Assembly: GCA_002348005.1 (NCBI GenBank)
Contig: DDYQ01000231.1
Location: 1 to 6,878, forward strand
Direction: 5' to 3'
DNA: 6,878 nucleotides
DNA from: Desulfobacteraceae bacterium UBA2230
GTDB taxonomy: Bacteria; Desulfobacterota; Desulfobacteria; Desulfobacterales; Desulfosarcinaceae
How positions within the stretch are numbered: the stretch's first letter is position 1; each line of letters opens with the position of its first letter. Positions 5,800 through 6,878 of the stretch are shown here, in pieces. Both the position numbers and the translations under genes were made by a program. The notes under the pieces were generated by a model. That model saw only the letters and a list, made by a program, of their open reading frames with translations, made no database searches and was not told the DNA's origin.

Positions 5800-6623
5800 G
5801 CCGGTTCGCTGAATTCACTTGCCGGAACGATCAGGACCTCTTCCAGACGCTCAAAATCCACGAAGGGCGTCACCGTTACGTCCTGAAAGATTTCGGACTC
5901 GTTTTGCGATATTCCGGTGACGTGTCCGACCGGCAGCCCCTTGGGAAAAACCCCGTCCATGCCGGAGGCGATCACGGTATCACCGGTGGCGACTTCATGT
6001 TTTCGCAGCACGTAATTCAGAATACAATACCCGGAAGTTCCCCCCTTGATAATGCCGCGGGCGCGACTTCTCTGGACCACGGCGTCCACCGCGCTGTTGG
6101 GATCGGTAATCAGCATGACCTTCGAGTACCGTGAAGTCACCTCTATGACGAGCCCGACCACCCCCTGGGCGGTGATGACGGGAGATCCTTTTTGAACCCC
6201 TTCCCGGCTGCCCTTGTCCACCACCATGGATTGAAACCAGGGCGAGGGATCTTTGCCGATCACCTGGGCGGTGATCAGCGGTTGTTTCAGCCGCTCTTTC
6301 AGCCCCAGCAACTCGCGCAGGCGCGTGTTGGTCAACTCGATTTCTTCACATCGGTGCCGGTCCGCCAGAGCGCCGTGCAATTCCCTGCTCAGTCGTCCAT
6401 TTTCCTCAGACACATTGACCAGCGAAAAATAGTGGGCCCAAACGTTGTGGGAAAAACGGGTCGCATGCGCGATCATGCTCTGGAAGGGGGCCACAATGGC
6501 GATCGCCATTCGACCGGGCCCATAGGCAAGACCGGGGCGACGGCTGCTTAACGTCAGCAGCAGGATGCTGATTGTGAAAAACAGAATCAGACCGGCGATC
6601 AACACAACTTTTCTGGAGAACAT
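5796..6623 (-). CDS. mreC: Rod shape-determining protein MreC
   Basis: This 275-residue protein is close to usual MreC length. It has one N-terminal membrane helix (about 5-25), a helical segment likely to be coiled coil (about 68-112, with NGRLSRELHGAL and LTNTRLRELLGLKERL), and then a periplasmic two-lobed beta domain (about 115-268). Family motifs include VIGKDPSPWFQSMVVDKGS (121-139), GVVGLVIEV (154-162), DPNSAVDA (174-181), GDTVIASGMDGVFPKGLPVG (214-233) and VTPFVDFERLEEVLIV at the end. MreC oligomerises on the outer face of the inner membrane and activates PBP2-RodA. The ATG at 6623 lies four bases after the mreB stop and has no clear ribosome site, so it is probably translated by coupling. 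The C-terminus overlaps mreD by four bases. Confidence 0.96.
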   Translation of the reverse strand: MFSRKVVLIAGLILFFTISILLLTLSSRRPGLAYGPGRMAIAIVAPFQSMIAHATRFSHNVWAHYFSLVNVSEENGRLSRELHGALADRHRCEEIELTNTRLRELLGLKERLKQPLITAQVIGKDPSPWFQSMVVDKGSREGVQKGSPVITAQGVVGLVIEVTSRYSKVMLITDPNSAVDAVVQRSRARGIIKGGTSGYCILNYVLRKHEVATGDTVIASGMDGVFPKGLPVGHVTGISQNESEIFQDVTVTPFVDFERLEEVLIVPASEFSEPA

Positions 6624-6627
6624 GAAA

Positions 6628-6878
<251 letters not shown>

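Noticed and set aside
5404..5886. Plus-strand open frame of 160 codons
   Set aside because: It is antisense to mreD and the mreC end. The His/Gln/Asp-rich product is typical of the reverse of hydrophobic membrane-protein codons.

Overview
The window is 6878 bases of ordinary, tightly packed chromosome in which every gene I can support lies on the minus strand. Read in the direction of transcription (high to low coordinates) it holds the end of mreB, then mreC, mreD, mrdA (PBP2), rodA and a bactofilin gene. A 148-base gap carrying a promoter follows, and then atpF' (b'), atpF (b), atpH (delta) and the first codons of atpA (alpha). Gene identities rest on reading the encoded proteins for family motifs; no database search was made.

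The likely source is a Gram-negative deltaproteobacterium in the current sense (Desulfobacterota), plausibly a sulfate reducer near Desulfosarcina or Desulfococcus. This is inference. It rests on the junction of an mreBCD-mrdA-rodA block with an F1-type ATP synthase operon, on paired b' and b genes with no a or c gene in front of them, on a b subunit that begins with a signal-peptide-like segment, and on moderate to high GC content.

Right part (1798-6878): the elongasome operon. MreB is the cytoplasmic actin-like scaffold, MreC and MreD are its inner-membrane partners, RodA is the SEDS glycan polymerase and PBP2 is its partner transpeptidase. Together they build the lateral wall of rod-shaped cells. 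The bactofilin at the end of the operon encodes a second, non-actin cytoskeletal polymer, so two scaffold systems appear to be co-transcribed. Gene spacing (4-base gap, ATGA overlap, 35-base gap, 1-base gap, 69-base gap) fits one transcript.

Left part (1-1771): the start of the F1Fo ATP synthase operon. A promoter with a perfect TTGACA -35 box and a U-rich leader precede b'. The b', b, delta and alpha genes are then joined by three successive one-base stop/start overlaps (TAATG, TAGTG, TAATG). b' and b form the peripheral stalk, delta clamps it to the top of F1, and alpha is part of the F1 head.

I found no RNA gene, mobile element, CRISPR array, phage remnant or broken gene, and no evidence of an undescribed system. 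The points most worth a second look are the bactofilin joined to the elongasome operon, its two in-frame start sites that each have a Shine-Dalgarno sequence, a likely Cys3-His metal site in PBP2, and the signal-peptide-like start of the b subunit.
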